From Thauera sp. 28 (lineage in GTDB: Bacteria > Pseudomonadota > Gammaproteobacteria > Burkholderiales > Rhodocyclaceae): a stretch of 64,000 nucleotides of DNA. A program made the position numbers and the translations under genes. Under the pieces are notes generated by a model, which saw nothing but the letters and a program-made list of their open reading frames with translations, had not been told where the DNA came from and ran no database searches. The DNA lies in contig NZ_AMXA01000010.1 in assembly GCF_000310145.2 (NCBI RefSeq), forward strand, positions 62,001-126,000. Reading direction: 5' to 3'. Below, one piece after another: positions 22,876 to 33,134 of the stretch (positions are counted from its first letter, which is position 1; every line of letters begins with the position of its first letter).

Positions 22876-23733
22876 TCACCCCGGCCGACCAACTGCGGCG
22901 AGCACCGCAAGCGCACCTGCAGCGCGCAGGCGCGCGATCTGGGCGTGGTCACGTACGAACAGTGAACCTGCGTACGCCAGCGAGTTGATCGATACGTCCT
23001 GCCATTTCTCCTGCGTGCGCGGCACCAGCAGCAGGCACTCGCGGCTGACCAGCAGGTTGTAGTCAGGCATCGATTGGGCGCGCGCGGGCATGGAAAGCGC
23101 TGCGCAGGCAGTCTGGAGAGCTGCGCGCAGGTTCTGGCCCGCGGCTGTGTCGTCTCGCCACGCGTGCTCTTCCAGACCGACGAACGCGTGTGCCCAGGGC
23201 AGTGCGGGGTTGCATACCGCGTACCCGGGCCTATCGAGGCAGGAGCGCGGCACGAAGGGTGTCAGTGCAGCTGCGGTCGATGGTACCCACTGCAAGTGCT
23301 TGTGCGCCTGGCTGGCACCGGCAATGCGTCCGCCGTTGTAGAAACCCAAGCCGCCATGTGCGCGCAGCACTTTTGCGAGGGCGAGCAGGTCGGAGTCCGA
23401 CAGCGCTGCCGTCTGGGGCTCGAACGCACGGGTGACGATCAGCAGGTGGCGCTCGATCACCGGAAACTTGTTGAGCACGACGAGGTGATGCTCGCCGATT
23501 GCTGCCACCGTCAGCGCGGGCTCAGGTGGCAGGAATGGGTTGAAGTCGGGGCGCCGGCGAATGACGGTGTCGACGCGTGCGCGGTCCTTGAGTGCGAGCG
23601 AGGATACCCAGCGTACGGAAAAGCGCAGGCCTTCGGCGTCGAGCCAGGTCTGCTCGGTGCGAATGGGCTGCAGCGCACCGCACGCGAACGCGTCTGCGCT
23701 GCAGCGGTCTGCACGCTGCAGCAGCGCGTCCAT
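22876..23733 (-). CDS. Ap4A phosphorylase-like (ATP adenylyltransferase) protein
   Basis: A 285-residue HIT-superfamily protein resembling diadenosine tetraphosphate phosphorylase, which splits Ap4A into ATP and ADP. The N-terminal domain has the DFNPFLPPEPALTVAAIGEHH segment and NKFPVIERHLLIVTR; the active-site motif is QAHKHLQWVP (family pattern HxHxQ-like). The C-terminal domain has DYNLLVSRECLLLVPR. The start at 23733 is chosen because the family begins near here; an in-frame ATG at 23832 would add a low-complexity leader. It converges with ykgJ-like gene, 11 bases apart. Confidence 0.85.
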   Translation of the reverse strand: MDALLQRADRCSADAFACGALQPIRTEQTWLDAEGLRFSVRWVSSLALKDRARVDTVIRRRPDFNPFLPPEPALTVAAIGEHHLVVLNKFPVIERHLLIVTRAFEPQTAALSDSDLLALAKVLRAHGGLGFYNGGRIAGASQAHKHLQWVPSTAAALTPFVPRSCLDRPGYAVCNPALPWAHAFVGLEEHAWRDDTAAGQNLRAALQTACAALSMPARAQSMPDYNLLVSRECLLLVPRTQEKWQDVSINSLAYAGSLFVRDHAQIARLRAAGALAVLAAVGRPG

Positions 23734-24019
23734 AGGACAATCGGCTGCCGTTGCGCCGGGAGCGTCCGTTTCGTTGGGGGATGCTTCGATGCGGGGTGGC
23801 GCGATGGCGGTAGGGCGGGCGTTGCGGGTCATGCGGGCGAGTGGTCTGGGCCAAGGGCGGGGATGTCGTTCCCTGCATGCTACATGGAGCGTTAAGCTCC
23901 GACCATTGGGCTGGGCACACGCGGAGGCTCGCGGGGGGCGCTGTTCAGCCATTCATCAAACGCGTACCGGCCTGAGTCACTGACCTTGTGCGTTGATCCG
24001 GCAAAGGAGAAAAGCGACC

Positions 24020-25177
24020 ATGGAGCAGGTCGATGTCGTGGTGATCGGTGCCGGCGTAGTGGGGCTTGCGTGCGCGAAGGCCTTGGCCGAAGCAGGCCGC
24101 GAGGTGCTCGTCATCGAGCGTGAAGACCGCATCGGCAGCGGTATCAGTGCCCGCAGCAGCGAGGTCATCCACGCCGGTCTGTACTATCCGCCGGGCTCGC
24201 TGAAGGCCCGGCTGTGTGTAGCCGGGCGGGAGATGCTGTACGCGTACTGTGCGCGGCGTGGGGTCGCACATGTGCGCTGCGGCAAGCTTGTGGTTGCCGC
24301 GCGGGCGGCCCAGGCCGATGCGCTCGAGGCGATCGCGGCGCGTGCCCGCGCCAACGGGGTAGGCGACCTGCGCCGGCTCGATGGCCGCGCCTTGGCAGCG
24401 CTCGAACCGGCGCTGGAGGCACATGCGGCGCTGCTGTCGCCGTCGACCGGCATCATCGACAGCCATGGCCTGATGCTCGCCCTGCTGGCCGATGCCGAGC
24501 GCCATGGTGCCGTGCTTGTGCTGCGCAGCCCGGTGACTGGCGGGGTTGCCGAGGATGGGGGTGTGGTGGTCGAGGTGGGCGGCACCGCGCCGATGGAGCT
24601 ACGCGCGCGCTGGGTGGTCAATGCGGCCGGGTTGGAGGCGGTCGGTCTGGGGCGTGCCATCCGCAGCGCGGCCTCGGCGCAGGCGCCGCGGGCCTGCTAT
24701 GCGCGCGGGGTGTATTTTGGCTATGCCGGCAAGGCGCCGTTCTCGCATCTCGTCTATCCCATCCCTGAGCCTGGCGGGCTGGGCGTACACCTCACCCTGG
24801 ACCTGGCCGGCCAGGCCCGCTTCGGGCCCGATGTCGAGTGGGTCGATTCCCCCGACTACCATGTCGATCCAGCGCGGGCGGAGCGCTTTGCCTGCGCCAT
24901 CCGCGACTGGTGGCCCGCGCTCGATGCAGCGCGACTGCAGCCTGCCTATGCCGGCGTGCGGCCGAAGATCGTGGGCCCGGGCGAGGCCGATGCCGACTTC
25001 CGCATCGACAGCCCGGTGCAGCATGGCGTGGCGGGTCTGGTGCACCTTTACGGCATCGAATCGCCCGGCCTGACCTCGGCGCTGGCAATCGGCGCCCATG
25101 TGGCGGGGATGGTGATCAGCGGCGCTAGCCTTCAGGCTGAGGGTTCGGCTTCTGCCTCGACCCCGCCGATGCTGTAG
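24020..25177 (+). CDS. FAD-dependent oxidoreductase, L-2-hydroxyglutarate dehydrogenase-like
   Basis: A 385-residue DAO-family flavoprotein. The N-terminal dinucleotide-binding motif is [21 protein letters not shown], and the family segment [21 protein letters not shown] is the same as in L2HGDH/LhgO proteins. The C-terminus has [20 protein letters not shown], the last FAD contact. Substrate is probably an L-2-hydroxy acid, by family. A good ribosome site (AAAGGAGA) precedes the ATG at 24020. The end overlaps the convergent CobW-like gene by 46 bases. Confidence 0.88.
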   Translation: MEQVDVVVIGAGVVGLACAKALAEAGREVLVIEREDRIGSGISARSSEVIHAGLYYPPGSLKARLCVAGREMLYAYCARRGVAHVRCGKLVVAARAAQADALEAIAARARANGVGDLRRLDGRALAALEPALEAHAALLSPSTGIIDSHGLMLALLADAERHGAVLVLRSPVTGGVAEDGGVVVEVGGTAPMELRARWVVNAAGLEAVGLGRAIRSAASAQAPRACYARGVYFGYAGKAPFSHLVYPIPEPGGLGVHLTLDLAGQARFGPDVEWVDSPDYHVDPARAERFACAIRDWWPALDAARLQPAYAGVRPKIVGPGEADADFRIDSPVQHGVAGLVHLYGIESPGLTSALAIGAHVAGMVISGASLQAEGSASASTPPML

Positions 25178-26277
25178 AAGAGCTCGACCACTGCCGTGCG
25201 TGGCAGCTCGCGGACGATGAAGACCAGGCGGCTCTTGCGGTCGTCGTAGGGCGGCTGGTCGGGCCAGGCTGGCAGGCTCGTGGGCTGGTAGATCGAGTGC
25301 TGAACGCATTGGACGATGCGTGGCAGCGGGTCGCCGGCCACGTTGAGCAAGCCCTTGATGCGCAGCACGCGTTCGCCGTAGACCTGCAACAGCAGGCCGA
25401 GCGCATCCGAGAAGGCGAACCAGTTGAGCGGCTCGGGGAAGGTCAGCACGTAGCTCGTCACGTTCGCGTCGTGGCGGGCGGGCGCCGTCGGCGCCACGAT
25501 CGGCTGGCCGCTCTTGCGCCAGGCCAGCGGCGCAGCAAGTGCGGCCTTGCGTGCCTGCTGATGGCGCACCCGCTCTTCGCCAAGCCAGGCCGCGACGTCA
25601 GGCGACTTGGCGCCAGGGTCGTAGAGCCCGCAGCCGAACACGACATCCGGGTCAGTGCTGCCATGGCTGATCTCGACCTGCTGCGCGCCCGGGTTGAGTG
25701 TCGCGATGCGGGCTGCAACCTCGGCCAGGGTTGCGGTGTCGGCGAGGTCGCACTTCGTGATCAGCAGGCGATCGGCCATCGCCACCTGGCGCACCGCCTC
25801 GCGGTTGTCGCCGAGCTGGGTGATCGCATGGGTGGCGTCCACTGCGGTGATCACGCCGTCGCAGCGGTAGCGTTCGGCTATGAAGGGTTCCTCCATCACG
25901 GTGTGCACCACCGGCACCGGGTCGGCAAGGCCGGTGGTCTCGATCAGCACGCGGGTGACGGGCGGAATCTCCTTGCGCAGGGCGCGCATGAAGATGCCCT
26001 TGAGCGCCTTCACCAGGTCGCCCTGCACGCTGCAGCAGATGCAGCCGGAGTCGAGCAGTACGACCGACTCGTCGACCTGCTCGACCAGATGATGATCAAC
26101 GCCGACCTCGCCGAACTCGTTGATCAGCACCGCCGCACCAGCCATTTGCGGCTGCTTGAGCAGGTGGTTGAGCAAGGTGGTCTTGCCCGCCCCGAGGAAG
26201 CCGGTGAGGATGGTGACCGGGATGCGGTGGTCGTGAGAGGCAGGTGGTGGGGGGCTGGGCGGCGTTGTGGAGCTCAT
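25132..26277 (-). CDS. CobW/COG0523-family GTPase
   Basis: A 381-residue G3E GTPase of the COG0523 group, which are metal-insertion chaperones. Walker A is [16 protein letters not shown], the metal-binding CxCC motif is in [15 protein letters not shown], Walker B-like ETTGLADP, and the guanine motif is [10 protein letters not shown]-terminal CobW_C domain ([16 protein letters not shown]) is present. The metal cannot be told from sequence, and no Zur box was noticed. The start at 26277 gives the usual short Pro/Ser-rich leader before IPVTILTGF. Confidence 0.92.
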   Translation of the reverse strand: MSSTTPPSPPPPASHDHRIPVTILTGFLGAGKTTLLNHLLKQPQMAGAAVLINEFGEVGVDHHLVEQVDESVVLLDSGCICCSVQGDLVKALKGIFMRALRKEIPPVTRVLIETTGLADPVPVVHTVMEEPFIAERYRCDGVITAVDATHAITQLGDNREAVRQVAMADRLLITKCDLADTATLAEVAARIATLNPGAQQVEISHGSTDPDVVFGCGLYDPGAKSPDVAAWLGEERVRHQQARKAALAAPLAWRKSGQPIVAPTAPARHDANVTSYVLTFPEPLNWFAFSDALGLLLQVYGERVLRIKGLLNVAGDPLPRIVQCVQHSIYQPTSLPAWPDQPPYDDRKSRLVFIVRELPRTAVVELFYSIGGVEAEAEPSA

Positions 26278-26480
26278 GTTCGGCAGGCGGTGGAGGGCGT
26301 GAGGACGTGATGGTAGCAGCAGCGTTGGATGGAAGAATGCAAAACGCTCGCGACTGGCGCCGCTCCTGCGGTGCCCCGTAGCGCACGTCGCCTGCAGGGC
26401 GCGCGGCGCGGGCCGGCAGGCCGGATTCAATTGAGTTGGAACGGGCTCGCAGGCTACAGTGGCGGCCGTTTGTGGAGAAG

Positions 26481-26714
26481 ATGATGACGATGCAGTTTGA
26501 AGTGCGCGGGGAGTACATCCAGCTTGACCAGTTGCTCAAGGCGAGCGGGCTGGTGGGCTCGGGGGGTGAAGCGCATGCCCTGGTCGAGCAGGGCGGTGTG
26601 GCGGTGGATGGCGTGTGCGAGACGCGCAAGCGCGCCAAGCTGAGGCCCGGGCAGCGCGTGCGCCTGGGCGGTGAGGAGGTGGTACTGGTCGCCGCGGGCG
26701 CTCAGGGCAGATAG
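26481..26714 (+). CDS. S4-domain RNA-binding protein (YbcJ-like)
   Basis: A 77-residue protein consisting of one S4 RNA-binding domain (IQLDQLLKASGLVGSGGEAHALVEQG...VDGVCETRKRAKL). It matches the YbcJ/RqcP-like stand-alone group in length. Likely binds structured RNA or ribosomes; a specific role is not known. GGAGA lies just upstream of the start; ATG codons at 26481, 26484 and 26490 are possible. Its 3' end overlaps the convergent channel gene by 13 bases. Confidence 0.9.
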   Translation: MMTMQFEVRGEYIQLDQLLKASGLVGSGGEAHALVEQGGVAVDGVCETRKRAKLRPGQRVRLGGEEVVLVAAGAQGR

Positions 26715-28474
26715 CTGCCGTTGCTCTTTGGTCTGCCGTTCGCCGGGGCGGGCAGGCTTGCTCGCGCCTTGCTGCGCGCGAGACGCTCCCAGATCCAGCC
26801 GCCGGGCAGGTCTTCGCCGGTGAGCACGTAGTTGAGCGTGTGCTCGTTGCCGACGATGAGCCGGAAATCGTTCAGCGCGGCCGCGGTACCGGCGAGCAGC
26901 AGTTCGTCACCGGCTCGGATTGGCGTGTTGGCGGCCGGCATCAGCAGGTGGTCGTCGTCGTCGCGATCGAGGAATAGCACTTCGCAGTGCAGCGCCACGC
27001 TGCGATCGACCGGCGAGCGCAGCAGCATCGACAGCGTCACAGTCTCGCCGCGCATCAGGCGCCGGTAGAGGGCTGGGGCGCGGCTGAGGTTGATGCGTTC
27101 GCTGCGGATCTCGGGCACGGTCCAGCCCAGGCGGGTGGTGAGGCGTTCGAGGTGGGCACCGCACCAGTCCTCGTCACGCGTGCGCACCTCGGCGAGGAAG
27201 GGGGCGAGCAGAGGTGTGCTGAGGATGGCCAGGCATTCGTGGGCGATGATGCGGCTCGGTACTACGGTGATGTCCGATTCGAAGGCATCGAACAGGGCGC
27301 GGTTGTCGTAGTGGTTCTGGCGCAGGATGACGAACAGCCCGGGGTTGAGCTCGCGCGCGGTCACCGCGATCGACAGGTTGTCGACATCGGAGCTGGTGCC
27401 GCACACGATGCCGCTGGCGGTGGTCACGCCTGCTTCGGTGAGGGCGTCCTGGCCGGTGCCGTCGCCCTGCACCCAGCGGTGCACGCCGTCGCCCTTGGGC
27501 TCGATGTCGATGATCGTCACCGGCACCGCCTCGGCATCCATGGCATCCACCATCCAGCGCCCGAAGCGGCCATGGCCGCAGATGATCCAGTGTCCGCGCG
27601 GCGGGTCGCGTCGGCGTTCGAAGCGCGTGCCCGGCAACCCAGTGAGCCAGCCCATGAGCTGGGAAGCGTTGGGCGCATGCAGCGCTAGCGCCAGCGTCTC
27701 GCTGAAGCGTTCGAAGGGGTTGATGATGTGGCGGGTGCCGAAGGAGGCCATGTTTGCCGAGGTAGCGCGATGCTCGGCACGGCATACCGCCGGCACCTTG
27801 GGCGCCAGCAGGCGCGCCGAGATGGCCAGTGCGAGGTTGGTCTGGTCGTCGTTGGTGAGCGCAACCACGCCCGCGCAATGGGGGTGTGTGAGGCCGGCAT
27901 ACTTGAGCGTTTCGGGGTTGCCGGCGTCGGCGCAGATTGCCGGTACATCGAGCGCGTAGCTGTGCAGGTCGATCTCGCCCACCTTGTTGTCGTCGATTTC
28001 CAGCACGACGGCGCGCACGCCCTTGCGGTCCAGTGCCTGGCAGATGAGCCGGCCGGTCTCGCCATAGCCGGCGACCAGGTAGAACGGTTCGCGCAGGCGG
28101 CGCACCGCGCGCACGAAGCGCTGCATCGATATGGCCTGGCGCAGGCTGCGGTCCGACAGCAGGTTGAACACCGAGCCCAGCGTATAGGCCCAGCCGATCA
28201 CCGACATGTAGATGGAGATGGTCACCCACAGCCGCTGCTGGTCGGAGAATGAGTAGGGCACCTCACCGAAGCCGATCGTCGTCGCCGTGTAACTCATGAA
28301 GTACAGGGCGTGGAAGAAGCTCAGGTAGGTGACCTTGCCATCGTCGTCCACGCCGGGTACCAGCGTGAGCCCGAGCACCGAGATCGCCATGATCGTGATC
28401 AGCATGATCAGCGGTGTGCGCATGCGCCGCATGATCAGGAAGAAGACGCTGTGGTGGCGGGCGAGCGGTTCCAT
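26702..28474 (-). CDS. Two-TM potassium channel fused to tandem TrkA/RCK domains
   Basis: The 590-residue protein starts with two membrane helices around an ion-selectivity filter (SYTATTIGFGEVPYS, about residues 58-72; GFGE rather than the usual GYGD). After it come two TrkA_N Rossmann domains: the first starts FYLVAGYGETGRLICQAL (about 132), the second HWIICGHGRFGRWMVDAM (about 295). TrkA_C-like regions close it. Such proteins are ligand-gated K+ or mixed cation channels of the inner membrane. It is followed by the DUF6394 and YchJ genes on the same strand, 16-24 bases apart, so an operon starting upstream is likely. Confidence 0.88.
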   Translation of the reverse strand: MEPLARHHSVFFLIMRRMRTPLIMLITIMAISVLGLTLVPGVDDDGKVTYLSFFHALYFMSYTATTIGFGEVPYSFSDQQRLWVTISIYMSVIGWAYTLGSVFNLLSDRSLRQAISMQRFVRAVRRLREPFYLVAGYGETGRLICQALDRKGVRAVVLEIDDNKVGEIDLHSYALDVPAICADAGNPETLKYAGLTHPHCAGVVALTNDDQTNLALAISARLLAPKVPAVCRAEHRATSANMASFGTRHIINPFERFSETLALALHAPNASQLMGWLTGLPGTRFERRRDPPRGHWIICGHGRFGRWMVDAMDAEAVPVTIIDIEPKGDGVHRWVQGDGTGQDALTEAGVTTASGIVCGTSSDVDNLSIAVTARELNPGLFVILRQNHYDNRALFDAFESDITVVPSRIIAHECLAILSTPLLAPFLAEVRTRDEDWCGAHLERLTTRLGWTVPEIRSERINLSRAPALYRRLMRGETVTLSMLLRSPVDRSVALHCEVLFLDRDDDDHLLMPAANTPIRAGDELLLAGTAAALNDFRLIVGNEHTLNYVLTGEDLPGGWIWERLARSKARASLPAPANGRPKSNGSYLP

Positions 28475-28498
28475 GGCCGTTATCCGGGCGGGAGCAAG

Positions 28499-28882
28499 TC
28501 AGCGGCGCTGGATGATGGTCTCGGCGATGAGGATGACCACCGACACCATGTTGGCCAGCAGCGCGCCTGCGGACAGCGACACGATGCTGGCCGTGGCCTC
28601 CGGTGTCACGCCTGCTGCGGAGACGTGGGCAGCGTAGCCCCACACCATGGCCGCCGCCACCAGCTGGAGGTCGGCCACCAGGCTTGTCGACAGGTGGATG
28701 GCACCGATCTGGGTGCGATCGCCGAACTTGAGCACGGTGGCGATCATGCTCACCACGAGGGCGGCGAACAGTTCGTAGATGTGATGATGGGTGGGGTCGT
28801 CGAAGTCACCGAGCACGAAACCGAAGTTGAGCGTGGCAGCGAGCACGATGAAGAAGCCGAAGATGACTTTTTCGAGGTTCAT
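28499..28882 (-). CDS. DUF6394-like small membrane protein
   Basis: A 127-residue hydrophobic protein with about four membrane helices (residues 5-24, 38-55, 68-88 and 98-122). It begins MNLEKVIFGFFIVLAATLNFGF and has DDPTHHHIYELFAALVVS. I recall this as the DUF6394 family, usually placed beside K+ channel/TrkA genes as here, which suggests an ion-transport accessory role. Function unproven. Confidence 0.8.
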   Translation of the reverse strand: MNLEKVIFGFFIVLAATLNFGFVLGDFDDPTHHHIYELFAALVVSMIATVLKFGDRTQIGAIHLSTSLVADLQLVAAAMVWGYAAHVSAAGVTPEATASIVSLSAGALLANMVSVVILIAETIIQRR

Positions 28883-28898
28883 GGCGGGCAGGTCCGGG

Positions 28899-29285
28899 TC
28901 AGAAAAGGGTTCCGTCGACGTAGTACCAGCGCTCGTCGACGCGCACGAACCTGCTGCGCTCGTGCAGCCGGTGGGCGCGGCCACCGATACGGTAGCGGGC
29001 GACGAACTCGACCTCGGCGCGGTCGGGGGCGCAGCGTACATGGTCCCTGACCTGCAGGCCGATCCAGCGTACCGCCGGCTCATTGGCTAGGTCGAGCGCA
29101 GCCGGGCGCGTGCTGGGGTGCCAGGTGGCGAGCAGGTAGTCTTCGCGGCCGAGCACGAAGGCGGTATAGCGCGAGCGCATGAGGGCTTCGGCACTCGCGG
29201 CCGGTGCGCCGCTGTCTAGCAACAACGCGCAGCAGTGCGCATGGAGGCGGCTGGAGCCGCAGGGGCAGGGCTGGTCTGGCTTCAT
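28899..29285 (-). CDS. YchJ-family protein
   Basis: A 128-residue protein of the YchJ/UPF0225 family: an N-terminal zinc-knuckle-like CPCGSSRLHAHCC (residues 7-19) followed by an NTF2-like domain with SAEALMRSRYTAFVLG and RWYYVDGTLF. Function unknown. It is first in a likely three-gene run (ychJ, DUF6394, channel), transcribed away from the DUF502 gene. Confidence 0.92.
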   Translation of the reverse strand: MKPDQPCPCGSSRLHAHCCALLLDSGAPAASAEALMRSRYTAFVLGREDYLLATWHPSTRPAALDLANEPAVRWIGLQVRDHVRCAPDRAEVEFVARYRIGGRAHRLHERSRFVRVDERWYYVDGTLF

Positions 29286-29436
29286 GCTGGATCAAAATGC
29301 TGCAATGCCCCGATTCTGCCCGAATTCGACGCATGCACAGCGAAAACCGCTGACGCGCATGGGATGCCGCGCGGCGGGCAGCGGGCTTGCGGTATCCTCG
29401 CACGCTTTCACATCCGCTTAACGAACCGCGCTCGCG

Positions 29437-30123
29437 ATGGACAAAGACACACAACAACGCATCCGCACCACCCGGCGCTACCTGCTGATCGGCCTGTTGA
29501 CGGCCGCACCGCTGTGGGTCACCTGGCTCGTATTCGACTTCATCTTCACCCAGCTCTCGAAGCTGGGCACGCCCTGGGTCGTTGCCATCTCGCGCGGCCT
29601 GCGGCGCAACTACCCGGCGATTGCCGATTTCATCCTGCTTCCGCAGTTCCAGTCGGTACTGGGCGTCATCTTCACCCTGGTGGTGCTCTACCTGCTGGGC
29701 TGGCTGGCTTCGCTGGTCATCGGTCAGCGCATCATCGGCTGGCTCGAGCGCCTGGTGCAGAACATTCCGCTGGTGGCGGCCATCTACGGCGGCACCAAGC
29801 GATTTCTCGCCGCCGTCAAGGAGAAGCCCGCTGGCGTGCAGCGCGTCGTGCTGATCAGTTTCCCCAGTCCGGACATGAAGGCCGTGGGCTTCGTCACCCG
29901 GGTGATCCGCGACGAGACCACCGGTGAGGAACTGGCCGCCGTGTATGTGCCGACCTCGCCCAATCCGACCTCCGGATACATCGAGATCGTGCCGGTGTCG
30001 AAGGTCGTGTCGACCGACTGGACCATGGACGAAGCAATGAGCTTCGTGATGACCGGAGGCGCCACCTCGCCGGCGAACATCCGGTATCGCGCGGCAGGCG
30101 AAAGCCGCGCCGGAGAGGAGTAG
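29437..30123 (+). CDS. DUF502 membrane protein
   Basis: A 228-residue protein of the DUF502 family, with two membrane helices (about 13-35 and 75-97), then a soluble domain with the typical VQNIPLVAAIYGGTKRFLAAV and TSPNPTSGYIEIVPVSKV segments. It is probably anchored in the inner membrane; function unknown. It lies 144 bases upstream of acnB and is separately promoted, judging by the -10 box before acnB. Confidence 0.92.
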   Translation: MDKDTQQRIRTTRRYLLIGLLTAAPLWVTWLVFDFIFTQLSKLGTPWVVAISRGLRRNYPAIADFILLPQFQSVLGVIFTLVVLYLLGWLASLVIGQRIIGWLERLVQNIPLVAAIYGGTKRFLAAVKEKPAGVQRVVLISFPSPDMKAVGFVTRVIRDETTGEELAAVYVPTSPNPTSGYIEIVPVSKVVSTDWTMDEAMSFVMTGGATSPANIRYRAAGESRAGEE

Positions 30124-30176
30124 AATCTGCAAGTTTTCACCCGGATCACATGTCTGCTTGCTGCGCTGCACCGCAA

Positions 30177-30197
30177 GTCTTATAAAAGACATATAAT
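30177..30197 (+). promoter_or_regulatory. acnB promoter with near-palindrome
   Basis: TATAAT at 30192-30197 is a consensus -10 box, 71 bases before the acnB start. Immediately before it, GTCTTATAAAAGAC (30177-30190) is a near-perfect inverted repeat (GTCTT/AAAGAC) that would lie under RNA polymerase, so it looks like an operator. I recall similar GTCTTATA-type palindromes before TCA-cycle genes in betaproteobacteria, but cannot name the regulator with certainty. Confidence 0.55.
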
Positions 30198-30267
30198 CCA
30201 GTTCGATCCGCAAGGGTGATCCCCGTGCGGAGCCTTGATCACCGCCACGAAAAGTGAGGAAGTCGCC

Positions 30268-32865
30268 GTGCTTGAAGCCTACCGTGCCCATGTCGCCGAA
30301 CGTGCCGCCCTCGGAATCCCGCCGCTGCCGCTGTCCAAGCAGCAGGTCACCGAGCTGGTCGAGCTGCTGAAGAACCCCCCCGCCGGCGAGGAGGCCTTCC
30401 TCGTCGAGCTCCTCACCTATCGTGTGCCGGCTGGCGTCGATGACGCAGCCAAGGTCAAGGCCGAATTCCTCGCCAAGGTTGCCAAGGGCGAAGAGGCCTG
30501 TGGCCTGGTATCGCGCGCCAAGGCCACCGAACTGCTCGGCACCATGCTGGGCGGCTTCAACATCAAGCCGATGATCGACCTGCTGGGCGACGCCGAAGTG
30601 GGCGCAGTCGCGGCCGAGGGCCTCAAGAAGACCCTGCTGATGTTCGACTACTTCCACGACGTCAAGGAACTGGCCGCCGCCGGCAACGCCAACGCCAAGG
30701 CCGTCATGCAGTCGTGGGCCGACGCCGAGTGGTTCACCAGCCGCCCGGAAGTCCCCGCCTCGCAGAAACTCACCGTGTTCAAGGTCACCGGCGAGACCAA
30801 CACCGACGACCTGTCGCCCGCACCGGACGCCTGGTCGCGCCCCGACATCCCGCTGCACGCGCTGGCCATGCTCAAGAACCCGCGCCCGGGCATCGAGCCG
30901 GAAGAGGCCGGCGTGCGTGGTCCGGTCAAGTTCCTCGAGGAGCTCAAGGCCAAGGGCAACCTGGTCGCCTACGTTGGCGACGTGGTTGGTACCGGTTCCT
31001 CGCGCAAGTCCGCTACCAACTCGGTGCTGTGGTTCACCGGTGAGGACATCCCCTTCGTGCCGAACAAGCGCTTCGGCGGCGTGTGCCTGGGCTCCAAGAT
31101 CGCCCCGATCTTCTTCAACACCATGGAAGACGCCGGCGCGCTGCCGATCGAGATCGACGCCGGCCAGATGGACATGGGCGACGAGATCGAGCTCAAGGTC
31201 GACCACGCCACCGGCAAGGTCACCGCGCTGAAGAACGGCGCCATGATCGCCGAGTCGCAGCTGAAGACCCTGGTGATCCTGGACGAAGTGCGCGCAGGTG
31301 GCCGCATCCCGCTGATCATCGGCCGTGGCCTCACCACCAAGGCGCGTGAGGCCCTCGGCCTGCCGCCCTCGACGCTCTTCCGCCTGCCGCAGGCCCCCGC
31401 CGACACCGGCAAGGGCTTCTCGCTGGCGCAGAAGATGGTCGGCCGCGCCTGCGGCATGCCGGAAGGCCAGGGCATCCGCCCGGGTACCTACTGCGAACCC
31501 AAGATGACCACCGTCGGCAGCCAGGACACCACCGGCCCGATGACTCGCGACGAGTTGAAGGACCTCGCCTGCCTCGGCTTCTCGGCCGACCTGGTGATGC
31601 AGTCCTTCTGCCACACCGCCGCCTACCCGAAGCTGGTCGACGTCAAGATGCACCGTGAGCTGCCGAGCTTCATCAGCACCCGCGGCGGCGTCTCGCTGCG
31701 TCCGGGCGACGGTGTCATCCACTCCTGGCTCAACCGCCTGCTGCTGCCCGACACCGTCGGCACCGGCGGCGACAGCCACACCCGCTTCCCGATCGGCATC
31801 TCCTTCCCGGCCGGCTCCGGCCTGGTGGCCTTTGCCGCCGCGACCGGCGTGATGCCGCTCGACATGCCGGAATCGGTGCTGGTGCGCTTCAAGGGCACGA
31901 TGCAGCCGGGCGTCACGCTGCGTGACCTGGTCAACGCGATCCCGCTGTACGCCATCCGCCAGGGCCTGCTGACGGTCGAGAAGAAGGGCAAGAAGAACAT
32001 CTTCTCCGGCCGCATCCTCGAGATCGAAGGCCTGCCGGATCTGAAGGTCGAACAGGCTTTCGAACTGACCGACGCTTCGGCCGAGCGCTCCGCCGCCGGC
32101 TGCACGGTCCACCTCAACAAGGCGCCGATCGTCGAGTACATGAACTCGAACATCACCCTGATGAAGTGGATGATCGCCAACGGCTACCAGGATGCCCGCA
32201 CCCTCAAGCGCCGCATCAAGGCCATGGAAGACTGGATCGCCAACGGCGAGCTGCTCTCCGGTGATGCCGACGCCGACTACGCCGCCGTGATCGAGATCGA
32301 CCTCGCCGACATCAAGGAGCCCATCGTCGCCTGCCCGAACGACCCGGACGACGTCAAGCTGCTGTCCGAAGTCGCTGGCGACAAGATCGACGAAGTCTTC
32401 ATCGGCTCGTGCATGACCAACATCGGCCACTTCCGCGCTGCCGGCAAGGTGCTCGACGGCAAGACCGACATCCCGACCCGCCTGTGGATTGCCCCGCCCA
32501 CCAAGATGGACGCGATGATCCTCAACGAGGAAGGCTACTACGGCGTGCTCGGCAAGTCCGGCGCCCGCATGGAGATGCCGGGCTGCTCGCTGTGCATGGG
32601 CAACCAGGCGCAGATCCGCAAGGGCAGCACCGCGATGTCGACCTCGACGCGTAACTTCCCCAACCGCCTGGGCATCGACACCCGCGTCTATCTGGGTTCG
32701 GCCGAGCTGGCCGCGGTGTGCGCGCTGATGGGCAAGATCCCGACCGTGCAGGAGTACCTGGCGCAGGTGGAGGTGGTGAACAAGAAAGCCGCCGACATCT
32801 ACCGCTACATGAACTTCGACCAGATCGAGGAATTCCGCTCCGTTGCTGACACTGTGGAGGTTTAA
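30268..32865 (+). CDS. acnB: Aconitate hydratase B
   Basis: AcnB isomerises citrate to isocitrate in the TCA cycle and may also use 2-methyl-cis-aconitate. The 865-residue protein has the B-type domain order: HEAT-like domain 5 first ([14 protein letters not shown]), the swivel domain 4 ([18 protein letters not shown]), then domains 1-3. Cluster-ligand cysteines lie in SFCHTAAYP and the late pair [11 protein letters not shown]; active-site [10 protein letters not shown] is present. GTG at 30268 is chosen because the family begins (M)LEAYR and GAGGA lies just before it; the frame opens 33 bases earlier. Strong codon bias suggests high expression. Confidence 0.98.
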   Translation: MLEAYRAHVAERAALGIPPLPLSKQQVTELVELLKNPPAGEEAFLVELLTYRVPAGVDDAAKVKAEFLAKVAKGEEACGLVSRAKATELLGTMLGGFNIKPMIDLLGDAEVGAVAAEGLKKTLLMFDYFHDVKELAAAGNANAKAVMQSWADAEWFTSRPEVPASQKLTVFKVTGETNTDDLSPAPDAWSRPDIPLHALAMLKNPRPGIEPEEAGVRGPVKFLEELKAKGNLVAYVGDVVGTGSSRKSATNSVLWFTGEDIPFVPNKRFGGVCLGSKIAPIFFNTMEDAGALPIEIDAGQMDMGDEIELKVDHATGKVTALKNGAMIAESQLKTLVILDEVRAGGRIPLIIGRGLTTKAREALGLPPSTLFRLPQAPADTGKGFSLAQKMVGRACGMPEGQGIRPGTYCEPKMTTVGSQDTTGPMTRDELKDLACLGFSADLVMQSFCHTAAYPKLVDVKMHRELPSFISTRGGVSLRPGDGVIHSWLNRLLLPDTVGTGGDSHTRFPIGISFPAGSGLVAFAAATGVMPLDMPESVLVRFKGTMQPGVTLRDLVNAIPLYAIRQGLLTVEKKGKKNIFSGRILEIEGLPDLKVEQAFELTDASAERSAAGCTVHLNKAPIVEYMNSNITLMKWMIANGYQDARTLKRRIKAMEDWIANGELLSGDADADYAAVIEIDLADIKEPIVACPNDPDDVKLLSEVAGDKIDEVFIGSCMTNIGHFRAAGKVLDGKTDIPTRLWIAPPTKMDAMILNEEGYYGVLGKSGARMEMPGCSLCMGNQAQIRKGSTAMSTSTRNFPNRLGIDTRVYLGSAELAAVCALMGKIPTVQEYLAQVEVVNKKAADIYRYMNFDQIEEFRSVADTVEV

Positions 32866-32908
32866 GGTTCCAAAGTGTCTAAGAAATAAGGCTAGTTAGG
32901 CTTACTAA

Positions 32909-32945
32909 AACCCCCGTCGTTACTGATGGGGGTTCTTCTTTTTAG
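32909..32945 (+). terminator. Terminator of acnB
   Basis: AACCCCC at 32909-32915 pairs with GGGGGTT at 32928-32934, followed by CTTCTTTTT. The hairpin is flanked by a wider imperfect inverted repeat (AGTGTCTAAGAA near 32874 and TTTTTAGACACT near 32939), so a longer stem is possible. This is the last clearly core-genome feature before the accessory region. Confidence 0.85.
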
Positions 32946-33134
32946 ACACTCATTTGGCATTTTTGGCCGGCTTTGTTTTTATGGCATCCGGGTGATGATG
33001 GCTGTGCGGCACCATGACTTTGAGCCCTTGGTAACGGTGCTTGGGAGGTGTCGTGGGTTCGCTGCTGTCGGGCTTCGGGCAGATCATGATCAGATGGGTT
33101 GGTGTACACTCCGCCCGCAGACCGGGCCTCACCG

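Noticed and set aside
29080-32430. A 1116-codon open frame on the minus strand
   Set aside because: It is mostly antisense to acnB and overlaps ychJ; no motif and a composition expected from reversed acnB codons.
32950-33087. A short minus-strand frame between acnB and the nuclease gene
   Set aside because: Proline/lysine-rich and slightly protein-like, but no ribosome site and it overlaps the acnB terminator flank.
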